A stretch of 64,000 bases of DNA from Streptomyces shenzhenensis (GCF_003688995.1 NZ_PENI01000012.1:62001-126000); one strand, 5' to 3'; shown: positions 42,972 through 52,327, counted from the first letter of the stretch. The notes: generated by a model from the letters alone, not told the origin. A program made the numbers and translations.

Positions 42972-43056
42972 TGTCCGAGGGGGGACTTGAACCCCCACGC
43001 CCGTTAAAGGGCACTAGCACCTCAAGCTAGCGCGTCTGCCATTCCGCCACCCGGAC
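42972..43056 (-). tRNA. tRNA-Leu (GAG)
   Basis: An 85-base class II tRNA. The acceptor stem GTCCGGG/CTCGGAC, D-arm region GGCGGAATGGCAGACGCGCT, anticodon stem-loop CTAGC-TTGAGGT-GCTAG (anticodon GAG), a long variable arm (TGCCCTTTAACGGGCG) and T-arm GGGGGTTCAAGTCCCCC are all seen. The CCA end is not encoded. The gene lies between the fructan island and the oxalate locus. The bases on to 43249 hold no gene. Confidence 0.97.
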
Positions 43057-43249
43057 CAGGTGTCCGTCGCCTTGCCGGGGGTGTTCCCCGTGGCGACACG
43101 GACAACAATACCAAGGTTTCGGGGTGCCTTTCACCTGCGTTTCCGTGACCTGAGCGAGGTCCGGCGACGCGGTCGGCGGCACCCCGGCCCGGGTCACGGA
43201 GTGTGTCCGGGCGGGCACGTGCGGGATCGTGCGGCGCCCGGACGCGGGG

Positions 43250-44812
43250 TCACGGCATGAGCTGGTAGTCCGGGAAGTTCCCGGGCAGGCGCTCGCCCGC
43301 CGGGCCCTGGGTGACCGCGCGGACCAGCAGTTCCCCGCCGACGAAGGCGCCGCGCCAGGACGCTCCGAAGCCGCCGAACAGCTCGTCGCGGTCGCCGCGG
43401 GAGCGCGGCTTGCCGAGGCCGGTCTTGAACGCGCGGATCTGCGGTGCCAGCCGGTCGTAGGTGGCCCGGTCGTCGGTGGCCAGGGTGGCCACCAGCGCGC
43501 CGTTCGACGCGTTCATGGCGGCCAGCAGCTCCGCCTCCGTGTCGACCAGGACGATGGTGTCGACCGGCCCGAAGGGCTCCGCGTGGTGCAGCGGGGAGGA
43601 GGGCGGCGGGCCCAGGAGCGTCACCGGCTGGACGTAGGCCGAGGTGTCCTGGCCGGGCAGGAAGCGGGCGTCGGCGGCCCGGCCGCGGTGCAGCGGTACG
43701 GCCCCGCGGTCGATGGCCTCGGTGACCTGGTCCTGGAGTTCCTTGGCCTTGGCCGCGTTGATCAGCGGACCGAAGTCGAGCGCGGGGTAGGCGTCGCCGG
43801 GGTGCTCGACCGCCAGCGGGTGGCCGACCCTGACGGTGCGGACCGCGGGGAGGTACGCGGCCAGGAACTCGTCGAACAGCGCGCGCTGGACGACGAAGCG
43901 GGGGTAGGCGGTGCAGCGCTGCTTGCCGTAGTCGAAGAGCTTGGGGACGACGGCGCTGAGCGCGGCCCAGTCGGAGTAGTTCCAGATGCCCCAGGTGTTC
44001 AGGCCCTCTTGTTCAAGTACATGCCGTTTCCCCAGGTCGGCGACGGCGGTGGCGACGGCGGCGCCGGTGTCGCGACCGCCGACGAAGGAGACGCAGCCGA
44101 TCTCGGGCGCCCGTACCAGCGCCGCCGAGAGTTCGCCGCCGCTGCCGCTGACGAGGGTGACGGGGATGCCCTCGCGGGCGGCGAGCGCGGCGGCCAGGGT
44201 GAGGCAGGCGACGCCGCCGTCGGTCGGGGTCTTGGCGATGACCGCGTTGCCGGCGAGCGCCTGGACCAGCATGGCGTGCACGAGGACGCTCATCGGGTAG
44301 TTCCAGCTGGCGATGTTGGACACCGGTCCGGCCAGCGGGGCCCGGCCGGCGAGCATCGGTTCGATGCCGTCGACGTACCAGCGCACGCCGTCGATGGCTC
44401 GGTCGACGTCCGCCTGGGCGAGCCGCCAGGGCTTGCCGATCTCCCAGACGAGCAGCAGGGCGAGCAGTTCGCGGTGCTCGGTGAGCGCGTCCAGGGTGGC
44501 GGCGGCCCGGGCCCGGCGCTCGTCGAGGGGGATGTGCCGCCAGGCGCGGTGCTGGTCGAGCGAGGCGCGGACGGCCCGCTGGGCGGTGGCCGGGTCCAGC
44601 CGCGGGGCGCCCGCGATGGGGCTGCCGTCGACCGGGCTGGTGGCGGGCAGTGCGCGGCCGTCCGGCTGCCAGGCGGCGGCCCAGAGGTTGCGGACTCCGT
44701 CGTCCCGGAACGCCTCGGGGGCGACGTCGAGGCAGCGCCGCCAGGCGTCGTTCCAGGCGGTGCCGGACTTGAGGGTGAGGGTGGGGTGGTTCGTGGTGGG
44801 GCTGGTTGCCAT
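43250..44812 (-). CDS. Aldehyde dehydrogenase family protein in the oxalate/formyl-CoA locus
   Basis: A 520-residue NAD(P)-dependent aldehyde dehydrogenase. Seen: ISNIAS-like cofactor region (VSNIASWNYPMSV), glycine motif SFVGGRDTGAAVATA, the glutamate block LEQEGLNTWG (Glu267/269) and the catalytic Cys300 in DYGKQRCTAYPRF. The Cys block differs from the usual GQxC context and the Glu block is unusual (LEQEGLN instead of LELGGKN), so it is a divergent group. It lies 195 bases after a succinyl-CoA-ligase-like alpha subunit on the same strand. Possible roles are oxidising glyoxylate or another short aldehyde, or, as a CoA-acylating enzyme, interconverting an acyl-CoA and an aldehyde. Both are inference. 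Confidence 0.85.
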   Translation of the reverse strand: MATSPTTNHPTLTLKSGTAWNDAWRRCLDVAPEAFRDDGVRNLWAAAWQPDGRALPATSPVDGSPIAGAPRLDPATAQRAVRASLDQHRAWRHIPLDERRARAAATLDALTEHRELLALLLVWEIGKPWRLAQADVDRAIDGVRWYVDGIEPMLAGRAPLAGPVSNIASWNYPMSVLVHAMLVQALAGNAVIAKTPTDGGVACLTLAAALAAREGIPVTLVSGSGGELSAALVRAPEIGCVSFVGGRDTGAAVATAVADLGKRHVLEQEGLNTWGIWNYSDWAALSAVVPKLFDYGKQRCTAYPRFVVQRALFDEFLAAYLPAVRTVRVGHPLAVEHPGDAYPALDFGPLINAAKAKELQDQVTEAIDRGAVPLHRGRAADARFLPGQDTSAYVQPVTLLGPPPSSPLHHAEPFGPVDTIVLVDTEAELLAAMNASNGALVATLATDDRATYDRLAPQIRAFKTGLGKPRSRGDRDELFGGFGASWRGAFVGGELLVRAVTQGPAGERLPGNFPDYQLMP

Positions 44813-45007
44813 GGGGTCGGCTCCGCTCTCGGTGCACGATCGGGCGGGGTGGGGCAGGGGCGGCTCCCGTGCCCGTCCCCCGCGTCCCGGCCCGCCCCGC
44901 CGCGCTGGGGCGGGGCGGACGCGGGTGGTGCGGGGGCGCGGGCACGGGGCGCGGGGCCGTGCCGGGGACGCCGGATGCGTCGGACGGCGCGGGACGCTCG
45001 GTGCGGC

Positions 45008-45907
45008 TCAGCCGCGCACGGTGTCGCCGCGTACCTCCAGTGTCTCCAGCACCAGCCGGGCCGTCTCGGTGGGCGTGCCGCCGACCCGGACGCCGGCCGC
45101 CTCCAGGGCCTCCTGTTTGGCCCGGGCGGTGCCGGAGGAGCCGGAGACGATCGCGCCCGCGTGGCCCATGGTGCGGCCCTCGGGGGCGGTGAACCCGGCG
45201 ACATAGCCGACGACGGGCTTGGTGACGTGTGCGCGGATGTACGCGGCGGCGCGTTCCTCCGCGTCGCCGCCGATCTCGCCGATGAGGACGATCAGCTCGG
45301 TGTCGGAGTCGTCCTGGAAGGCGGCCAGGCAGTCGATGTGGCTGGTGCCGACGACGGGGTCGCCGCCGATGCCGACGCAGGTGGAGAAGCCGGTGTCGCG
45401 CAGTTCGTACATGAGCTGGTAGGTCAGCGTGCCGGACTTGGAGACCAGTCCGATGCGGCCGGGCTTGGTGATGTCGGCGGGGATGATCCCGGCGTTGGAC
45501 TGGCCGGGGGTGATCAGGCCCGGGCAGTTGGGGCCGATGATCCGGGTTCCCTTCGTCCGGGCGTGGCCGGTGAAGGCGACCGAGTCGTGGACCGGGATGC
45601 CCTCGGTGATGACGACGGCGAGCCCGATGCCGGCGTCGGCGGCCTCCAGCACGGCGGCCTTGGCGAAGGCGGGCGGCACGAACACGACGGTGACGTCGGC
45701 GCCGGTCGCCTCGATGCCCTCGCGGACCGTGCCGAAGACGGGGACGGCGCGGTCGGCGAAGTCGACGCTCCGCCCCGCCTTGCGCGGGTTGACGCCGCCG
45801 ACGATGTCGGTGCCCGCCGCGAGCATGCGGCGGGTGTGCTTCATGCCCTCGCCGCCGGTCATGCCCTGGACGAGAACCTTGCTCTCCTTGGTGAGGTAGA
45901 TGGCCAT
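45008..45907 (-). CDS. sucD: Succinyl-CoA-ligase-like alpha subunit (ADP-forming acyl-CoA synthetase)
   Basis: A 299-residue CoA-binding and phosphohistidine subunit: SKVLVQGMTGGEGMKHTRRM near the start (CoA site), IIGPNCPGLITPGQSNAGII, SKSGTLTYQLMYE, GIGGDPVVGTSHIDC, and the phosphorylated histidine in GHAGAIVSG. All ligase residues seem present. It starts 15 bases after the beta subunit at 45923, so they form an alpha2beta2-type enzyme. Because it sits in a specialised locus rather than with housekeeping genes, it is probably a second copy acting on another dicarboxylate or short acid; oxalate or malate would fit the locus. That substrate is inference. Confidence 0.92.
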   Translation of the reverse strand: MAIYLTKESKVLVQGMTGGEGMKHTRRMLAAGTDIVGGVNPRKAGRSVDFADRAVPVFGTVREGIEATGADVTVVFVPPAFAKAAVLEAADAGIGLAVVITEGIPVHDSVAFTGHARTKGTRIIGPNCPGLITPGQSNAGIIPADITKPGRIGLVSKSGTLTYQLMYELRDTGFSTCVGIGGDPVVGTSHIDCLAAFQDDSDTELIVLIGEIGGDAEERAAAYIRAHVTKPVVGYVAGFTAPEGRTMGHAGAIVSGSSGTARAKQEALEAAGVRVGGTPTETARLVLETLEVRGDTVRG

Positions 45908-45922
45908 GGCGTCCCTGTCTCC

Positions 45923-47050
45923 TTAGGCGGCGGCGAGCCGGGCGGCGCGGTCGGCGGCGTCGTCCATGGTGGTGGCCTGCTGGATCAGCGGGTGTGCGCG
46001 GTCGGCGAGGATCGCCCGGCCGCGGGCCGCGTTGTTGCCGTCGAGGCGGACGACGAGCGGCTTGGTCAGCCGGACGGTGTCGAGTGCCTGGACGATGCCG
46101 TCGGCGACCGCGTCGCAGGCGGTGATCCCGCCGAAGACGTTGACGAGGACGGCCGTGACGGCCGGGTCGGACAGGATGACCGACAGTCCGTCCGCCATGA
46201 CCTGCGCGGAGGCCCCGCCGCCGATGTCGAGGAAGTTGGCCGGCCGGGCGCCGCAGCCCGCGACCACGTCGAGGGTGGACATGACGAGGCCGGCGCCGTT
46301 GCCGATGATGCCGACCTCGCCGTCGAGCTTGACGTAGGTGAGGCCGCGGGCGGCGGCCACGGCCTCCAGCGGGTCGTGGTGCTCGTCCTGCTGTGCGCCC
46401 CAACGGGCCTGCCGGAAGCGGGCGTTGTCATCGAGGGTGACCTTGCCGTCGAGGGCGAGAAGCCGGCCCTGCCGGGTGCGTACGAGCGGATTGACCTCGA
46501 CGAGCAGGGCGTCCTCGCGGACCAGCACCTCCCACAGCCGGACGAGGACGTCCACGGTCTGCGGGGGCAGTCCGGCCGCCGCGGCGATCTCGGCGGCCTT
46601 CGCCGAGGTGACACCCTCGGCCGGGTCGACGGGGATGCGGGCGACGGCCTCGGGCCGGGTCGCGGCCACCTCCTCGATCTCCATGCCGCCCTCGGTGGAG
46701 GCGATCGCGAGGAAGCCGCCGGTCGCACGGTCGAGTACGTAGGAGACGTAGAACTCGGCCTCGATGTCGACGGGTTGGGCCAGCATGACGGTGCCGGCAG
46801 TGTGGCCCTTGATGTCCATGCCGAGGATCTGACGCGCGGTCAGCTCGGCGGCGGCCGGGTCGGCGGCGAGTTTGATGCCGCCCGCCTTGCCCCGGCCACC
46901 GGTCTTCACCTGCGCCTTCACCACGGCCCTGCCGCCGAGCCTGCGGGCGATCTCGCGGGCCTCCTTGGGCGAGTCGGTGACCTCCGCCCTCGGCACCACG
47001 ATGCCGTGTTCCTCGAAGAGTTCCCTTGCCTGGTGTTCGTACAGGTCCAT
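45923..47050 (-). CDS. sucC: Succinyl-CoA-ligase-like beta subunit
   Basis: A 375-residue ATP-grasp subunit: MDLYEHQARELFEEHGI, VVKAQVKTGGRGKAGGIKLA, EVNPLVRTRQGRLLALDGK, and FLDIGGGASAQVMADGL with NVFGGITACDAVADGIV near the end. Start ATG 47050 with GGAG six bases before it. The promoter lies in the 143-base gap shared with the divergent ThDP enzyme, which contains a perfect palindrome. Confidence 0.92.
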   Translation of the reverse strand: MDLYEHQARELFEEHGIVVPRAEVTDSPKEAREIARRLGGRAVVKAQVKTGGRGKAGGIKLAADPAAAELTARQILGMDIKGHTAGTVMLAQPVDIEAEFYVSYVLDRATGGFLAIASTEGGMEIEEVAATRPEAVARIPVDPAEGVTSAKAAEIAAAAGLPPQTVDVLVRLWEVLVREDALLVEVNPLVRTRQGRLLALDGKVTLDDNARFRQARWGAQQDEHHDPLEAVAAARGLTYVKLDGEVGIIGNGAGLVMSTLDVVAGCGARPANFLDIGGGASAQVMADGLSVILSDPAVTAVLVNVFGGITACDAVADGIVQALDTVRLTKPLVVRLDGNNAARGRAILADRAHPLIQQATTMDDAADRAARLAAA

Positions 47051-47119
47051 CACCGGCTCCTGTCTGAAAGTGCCGCACGCCCCCTGGACACCACCCACCG
47101 GATGCGGGATAACAAGCTT

Positions 47120-47143
47120 CATACAGTATTCGTCGACTGTATG
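47120..47143. promoter_or_regulatory. Perfect palindrome CATACAGT-N8-ACTGTATG
   Basis: Eight-base arms at 47120-47127 and 47136-47143 lie midway in the divergent gap, 51 bases upstream of the ThDP gene and 70 upstream of the sucC-like gene. The size and A/T-rich arms suit a GntR/FadR- or IclR-type dimer controlling both arms of the locus. No candidate regulator gene lies in the window nearby. Confidence 0.65.
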
Positions 47144-47193
47144 CAATGTACCGCGAGAGCGTTCCAACCCCCTACGAAGGGACAGGACTTCGC

Positions 47194-48877
47194 CATGCCC
47201 GACGACACCCAGGACGTGATTTCCGGTGGTCATCTCGTTGCCAAGGCGCTGAAGGCCGAGGGGGTCGACCGCATCTACACCCTGTGCGGCGGCCACATCA
47301 TCGACATCTACGACGGCTGCGTCGACGAGGGCATCGAGGTCGTCGACGTACGCCACGAGCAGGTCGCCGCCCATGCCGCCGACGGCTACGCGCGCATCAC
47401 CGGCAAGCCGGGCTGCGCGGTCGTCACCGCCGGCCCGGGAACGACCGACGCCGTCACCGGTGTCGCCAACGCCTTCCGCGCGGAGTCCCCGATGCTGCTG
47501 ATCGGCGGTCAGGGGGCCCTCACCCAGCACAAGATGGGCTCGCTCCAGGACCTGCCGCACGTCGACATGATGACGCCCATCACCAAGTTCGCGGCGACCG
47601 TGCCGGACACGGCGCGCGCGGCTGACATGGTCTCGATGGCGTTCCGCGAGTGCTACCACGGCGCGCCCGGCCCCTCCTTCCTGGAGATACCGCGCGACGT
47701 CCTCGACGCCAAGGTCCCGGCCGGCCGGGCACGCGTGCCGCGGCCCGGCCACTACCGCGCCTCGCCGCGCTCGGCCGGCGACCCCGAGGCGATCGAGCGG
47801 CTCGCCGACCTGCTCGTGCACGCCGAGAAGCCCGCGATCCTGCTCGGCAGCCAGGTGTGGACGACCCGGGGCACCGCGGCCGCCATCGAGCTGGTCCGCA
47901 CCCTCAACATCCCGGCGTACATGAACGGCGCAGGCCGCGGCACCCTGCCGCCCGGCGATCCGCACCACTTCCAGCTGTCGCGCCGGTACGCCTTCTCCCA
48001 CGCCGACGTCATCGTCATCGTGGGCACGCCCTTCGACTTCCGCATGGGCTACGGCAAGCGGCTGTCGCCGGACGCGACCGTGGTGCAGATCGACCTCGAC
48101 TACCGCACCGTCGGCAAGAACCGGGACATCGACCTCGGCATCGTCGGCGACGCCGGCCTGGTGCTGAAGTCCGTCACCGAGGCGGCCGGCGGGCGGGTCG
48201 ACGGGGGCGCGGCGCGGCGCAAGGAGTGGCTCGACGAGCTGCGCGCGGCCGAGCAGACCGCCCTGGACAAGCGGCTGCCCAGCCTGAAGTCGGACGCCTC
48301 GCCGATCCATCCGTACCGGCTGGTCAGCGAGATCAACGACTTCCTCACCGAGGACTCGATCTACATCGGCGACGGCGGCGACATCGTCACCTTCTCCGGC
48401 CAGGTCGTCCAGCCCAAGTCCCCCGGCCACTGGATGGACCCGGGCCCGCTGGGCACCCTCGGCGTCGGCGTCCCCTTCGTGCTGGCGGCCAAGCAGGCCC
48501 GCCCGGACAAGGAGGTCGTCGCCCTCTTCGGCGACGGCGCGTTCTCGCTGACCGGCTGGGACTTCGAGACCCTGGTCCGCTACGACCTGCCGTTCGTCGG
48601 CATCGTCGGCAACAACTCCTCGATGAACCAGATCCGTTACGGCCAGGCCCAGAAGTACGGCGTGGCGCGCGAGCGGGTCGGCAACACCCTCGGCGACGTC
48701 GCGTACGACAAGTTCGCGCAGCTGCTGGGCGGTTACGGCGAGGAGGTCCGCGACCCGGCCGACATCGGGCCCGCGCTGCGGCGCGCCCGCGAGTCCGGGA
48801 AGCCCTCGCTGATCAACGTCTGGGTCGACCCGGACGCGTACGCCCCCGGAACCATGAACCAGACCATGTACAAGTGA
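47194..48877 (+). CDS. ThDP-dependent enzyme, oxalyl-CoA decarboxylase / 2-hydroxyacyl-CoA lyase-like
   Basis: A 561-residue ThDP enzyme. The cofactor-activating glutamate is in DVRHEQVAAHAADGYAR near 54. The Mg/ThDP motif runs from FGDGAFSLTGWDFETL to IVGNNSSMNQIRYGQ near 446-478. It is followed 11 bases on by a clear formyl-CoA:oxalate CoA-transferase, so decarboxylation of oxalyl-CoA to formyl-CoA is the expected job. The substrate-site block of classical oxalyl-CoA decarboxylases (LQQGDYEEMDQ) is absent, however; the same place reads MGSLQDLPHVDMM, nearer to acetolactate-synthase or 2-hydroxyacyl-CoA lyase types. It may be a second kind of oxalyl-CoA decarboxylase or may join/split formyl-CoA and an aldehyde. 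Start ATG 47194 with GAAGGGAC upstream. Confidence 0.85.
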
Positions 48878-48888
48878 GGTGAAGTCCG

Positions 48889-50121
48889 GTGACCACCAAG
48901 GCACTCGACGGCATCCGCGTCCTGGACATGACGCACGTGCAGTCCGGGCCCTCGGCGACCCAGCTGCTCGCCTGGCTCGGCGCCGACGTCGTCAAACTGG
49001 AGGCGCCGACCGGTGACATCACGCGCAAGCAGCTGCGCGATCTGCCGGACGTCGACTCCCTCTACTTCACGATGCTCAACTGCAACAAGCGGAGCATCAC
49101 CCTGAACACCAAGACCGAGCGCGGCAAGGAGATCCTCACCGAGCTGATCCGGCGCTCCGACGTCATGGTCGAGAACTTCGGGCCGGGCGCGGTCGACCGG
49201 ATGGGGTTCACCTGGGACCGCATCAAGGAGATCAACCCGCGTATCGTCTACGCCTCCATCAAGGGGTTCGGCGACGGCCCGTACACCGACTTCAAGGCGT
49301 ACGAGGTCGTCGCGCAGGCCATGGGCGGGTCGATGTCGACCACCGGCTTCGACGACGGGCCGCCGCTCGCGACGGGCGCCCAGATCGGGGACTCGGGGAC
49401 GGGTGTGCACGCCGTGGCGGGGATCCTCGCGGCGCTGTTCCAGCGGGAGAGGACCGGGCGCGGGCAGCGGGTCAACGTGGCCATGCAGCACGCGGTGCTC
49501 AACCTGTGCCGGGTGAAACTGCGCGACCAGCAGCGCCTCGCGCACGGCCCGCTCGCCGAGTACCCCAACGAGGACTTCGGCGACGAGGTGCCCCGCTCCG
49601 GCAACGCGTCCGGGGGCGGCCAGCCCGGCTGGGCGGTCCAGTGCGCGCCGGGCGGCCCGAACGACTACGTGTACGTGATCGTGCAGCCCGTCGGCTGGAA
49701 GCCGATCAGCGAGCTGATCGGCCGGCCCGAACTGGCCGACGACCCCGAGTGGGCGACGCCGCAGGCGCGGCTGCCCAAGCTCGGCAAGATGTTCCAGCTG
49801 ATCGAGGAGTGGTCCTCGACGCTGCCCAAGTGGGAGGTGCTGGAGAAGCTCAACGCCCACAACATCCCGTGCGGGCCGATCCTGTCGACGAAGGAGATCA
49901 TCGAGGACGACTCGCTGGTCGCCAACGAGATGGTCGTCACCGTCCCGCACCCCGAGCGCGGCGAGTTCGTGACCGTGGGCAGCCCGCTCAAGCTCTCCGA
50001 CTCCCCCGTCGAGGTGGTCGCCTCACCGCTGCTCGGCGAGCACAATGCCGAGGTCTACGTGGGTGAACTCGGCCTCGGCGACGAGGAGTTGCGCCTGCTC
50101 AAGTCGAACGGAGTGATCTGA
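48889..50121 (+). CDS. frc: Formyl-CoA:oxalate CoA-transferase (CaiB/BaiF class III)
   Basis: A 410-residue class III CoA-transferase that closely follows Oxalobacter Frc: LDGIRVLDMTHVQSGPSATQ, SLYFTMLNCNKRSITL, VMVENFGPGAVDRMGFTW, the catalytic aspartate in QIGDSGTGVH (near 167), and the glycine loop GNASGGGQPGW that gates the active site in Frc. It moves CoA from formyl-CoA to oxalate. Neighbours (ThDP enzyme upstream by 11 bases, OFA transporters downstream) agree. GTG 48889 with GAGGTG upstream. The function is well supported by motif; kinetics toward succinyl-CoA or other donors are open. Confidence 0.92.
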   Translation: MTTKALDGIRVLDMTHVQSGPSATQLLAWLGADVVKLEAPTGDITRKQLRDLPDVDSLYFTMLNCNKRSITLNTKTERGKEILTELIRRSDVMVENFGPGAVDRMGFTWDRIKEINPRIVYASIKGFGDGPYTDFKAYEVVAQAMGGSMSTTGFDDGPPLATGAQIGDSGTGVHAVAGILAALFQRERTGRGQRVNVAMQHAVLNLCRVKLRDQQRLAHGPLAEYPNEDFGDEVPRSGNASGGGQPGWAVQCAPGGPNDYVYVIVQPVGWKPISELIGRPELADDPEWATPQARLPKLGKMFQLIEEWSSTLPKWEVLEKLNAHNIPCGPILSTKEIIEDDSLVANEMVVTVPHPERGEFVTVGSPLKLSDSPVEVVASPLLGEHNAEVYVGELGLGDEELRLLKSNGVI

Positions 50122-50122
50122 C

Positions 50123-52327
50123 GTGATGGCCGAGGACCGGGTGCTGACGGTGCGGGCGCTGCTCGACGCGGTGCGCGCCGAGGGTCGCACCGCGCTGACC
50201 GCCCCGGAGGGCAAGGTCATCGCCGACGCGTACGGCATCGCCGTACCGGGCGAGGAACTGGCGACGGACGTGGACGAGGCGGTCGCGCACGCGGCACGGT
50301 TCGGCGGACCCGTCGTGATGAAGATCGTCTCGCCCGACATCCTGCACAAGACCGACGCCGGCGGGGTGATCGTCGGCGTCGAGGGCGCGGCGGACGTGCG
50401 GGCCGCCTTCCACCGGATCGTGGCGAACGCGCGGGCCCACGACGCCGCGGCCCGGATCGAGGGTGTGCAGATCCAGGAGCTGCTGCCCGCGGGGCAGGAG
50501 GTCATCGTCGGCGCGGTCACCGATCCGACGTTCGGCAAGGTGGTGGCGTTCGGGCTCGGCGGTGTGCTGGTCGAGGTGCTCAAGGACGTGACGTTCCGGC
50601 TCGCGCCGGTGGACGCCGACGAGGCGCTGTCCATGCTGGACTCGATCCGCTCGGCGGAGATCCTGCGCGGGGTGCGCGGACAGGCGGGCGTGGACCGGTG
50701 GGCGATAGCCGAGCAGATCCGCCGGGTCTCCCAACTGGTCGCGGACTTCCCGGAGATCGCCGAGGTGGACCTCAACCCGGTGATCGCCACGCCCGAGGGC
50801 GCGGTCGCCGCCGACATCCGGGTGATCCTCGCCGAGCGGCAGCCGCCACCGCGCCGGACGTACACGCGCGCGGAGATCCTCACCTCCATGCGGCGGCTGA
50901 TGCAGCCGTCGTCGGTCGCCGTGATCGGCGCCTCCAACGAACAGGGCAAGATCGGCAATTCTGTCATGCGCAACCTCATCGACGGCGGCTTCGCCGGGGA
51001 CATCCACCCGGTGAACCCCAGGGCCGATGACATTCTCGGCCGCAAGGCGTACAAGAGTGTCACCGACGTTCCCGGCGAGGTGGATGTGGCGGTCTTCGCG
51101 ATCCCCGCCAGGTTCGTGGCCGCGGCGCTGGCGGAGGTGGGACGCAAGAAGATCCCCAACGCCGTGCTGATCCCCTCCGGGTTCGCGGAGACCGGCGAGC
51201 ACGCGCTGCAGGCCGAGATCGTGGCGATAGCCGAGCGGTACGGCATCCGGCTGCTCGGGCCCAACATCTACGGCTACTACTCGACCTGGCAGGACCTGTG
51301 CGCCACGTTCTGCACGCCGTACGACGTCAAGGGCGGGGTCGCGCTGACCTCGCAGTCCGGCGGCATCGGGATGGCCATCCTGGGCTTCGCGCGCACCACC
51401 AAGACGGGTGTGTCGGCGATCGTCGGCCTCGGCAACAAGTCGGACCTGGACGAGGACGACCTGCTGACCTGGTTCGGCGAGGACCCTCACACCGAGTGCA
51501 TCGCGATGCACCTGGAGGACCTCAAGGACGGGCGGGCGTTCGTCGAGGCGGCCCGCGCCACCGTGCCGAAGAAACCCGTCGTGGTCCTCAAGGCGGGCCG
51601 TACGGCGGCCGGCGCGAAGGCGGCCGGTTCACACACCGGGGCGCTCGCGGGCGACGACGCCGTGTACGACGACATCCTCCGCCAGGCCGGTGTCATCCGG
51701 GCGCCGGGCCTGAACGAGATGCTGGAGTACGCGCGCGCGTTGCCGGTGCTCCCCGCCCCCCAGGGCGACAACGTGGTGATCATCACCGGGGCGGGCGGCA
51801 GCGGGGTGCTGCTCTCGGACGCGGTGACGGACAACGGCCTGTCCCTGATGGAGATCCCGCCGGATCTGGACGAGGCCTTCCGGACGTTCATCCCGCCCTT
51901 CGGGGCCGCAGGCAACCCGGTGGACATCACCGGGGGCGAGCCGCCGTCGACGTACGAGGCGACGATCCGGCTCGGTCTTGAGGATCCGCGCATCCACGCC
52001 CTGGTCCTCGGCTACTGGCACACGATCGTCACCCCTCCCATGGTGTTCGCCGAGCTGACCGCCCGCGTGGTGGCCGAGTTCCGGGCACGCGGCATCGAGA
52101 AGCCCGTGGTCGCGTCGCTCGCGGGTGACGTCGAGGTCGAGGAGGCCTGCCAGTACCTGTACGAGCACGGAGTGGTGGCCTACCCGTACACGACGGAGAA
52201 GCCCGTCGCCGTGCTGGGCGCCAAGTACCGCTGGGCCCGTGCGGCAGAAAGGCTGCGGGCCGAAGGCCCTCAGGTAGGGCGGTGGCGGGAGACGGGCGGG
52301 CTTGTTGGGGGGCGGTTCATGAGCTGA
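50123..52327 (+). CDS. ADP-forming acyl-CoA synthetase (beta-alpha fusion)
   Basis: A 734-residue single-chain enzyme of the acetate-CoA ligase (ADP-forming) family. The N-terminal ATP-grasp part (about 10-235: VVMKIVSPDILHKTDAGGVI, FGLGGVLVEVLKDVTFRLAP) is followed by the CoA-binding part (about 255-390: SSVAVIGASNEQGKIGNSVM) and the ligase part with phosphohistidine in GSHTGALAGDDAVYDD. It starts at GTG 50123, one base after the frc stop (ATG at 50126 also possible). It could make oxalyl-CoA or formyl-CoA from ATP to prime the CoA-transferase cycle, or recover ATP from an acyl-CoA. The substrate is not readable from sequence. Confidence 0.88.
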   Translation: MMAEDRVLTVRALLDAVRAEGRTALTAPEGKVIADAYGIAVPGEELATDVDEAVAHAARFGGPVVMKIVSPDILHKTDAGGVIVGVEGAADVRAAFHRIVANARAHDAAARIEGVQIQELLPAGQEVIVGAVTDPTFGKVVAFGLGGVLVEVLKDVTFRLAPVDADEALSMLDSIRSAEILRGVRGQAGVDRWAIAEQIRRVSQLVADFPEIAEVDLNPVIATPEGAVAADIRVILAERQPPPRRTYTRAEILTSMRRLMQPSSVAVIGASNEQGKIGNSVMRNLIDGGFAGDIHPVNPRADDILGRKAYKSVTDVPGEVDVAVFAIPARFVAAALAEVGRKKIPNAVLIPSGFAETGEHALQAEIVAIAERYGIRLLGPNIYGYYSTWQDLCATFCTPYDVKGGVALTSQSGGIGMAILGFARTTKTGVSAIVGLGNKSDLDEDDLLTWFGEDPHTECIAMHLEDLKDGRAFVEAARATVPKKPVVVLKAGRTAAGAKAAGSHTGALAGDDAVYDDILRQAGVIRAPGLNEMLEYARALPVLPAPQGDNVVIITGAGGSGVLLSDAVTDNGLSLMEIPPDLDEAFRTFIPPFGAAGNPVDITGGEPPSTYEATIRLGLEDPRIHALVLGYWHTIVTPPMVFAELTARVVAEFRARGIEKPVVASLAGDVEVEEACQYLYEHGVVAYPYTTEKPVAVLGAKYRWARAAERLRAEGPQVGRWRETGGLVGGRFMS

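Noticed and set aside
43229..47193. Upstream extension of the ThDP enzyme frame to an 1882-codon protein
   Set aside because: The extension is antisense to the aldehyde dehydrogenase and sucCD-like genes; the proper start at 47194 has a ribosome binding site and the family's N-terminus.
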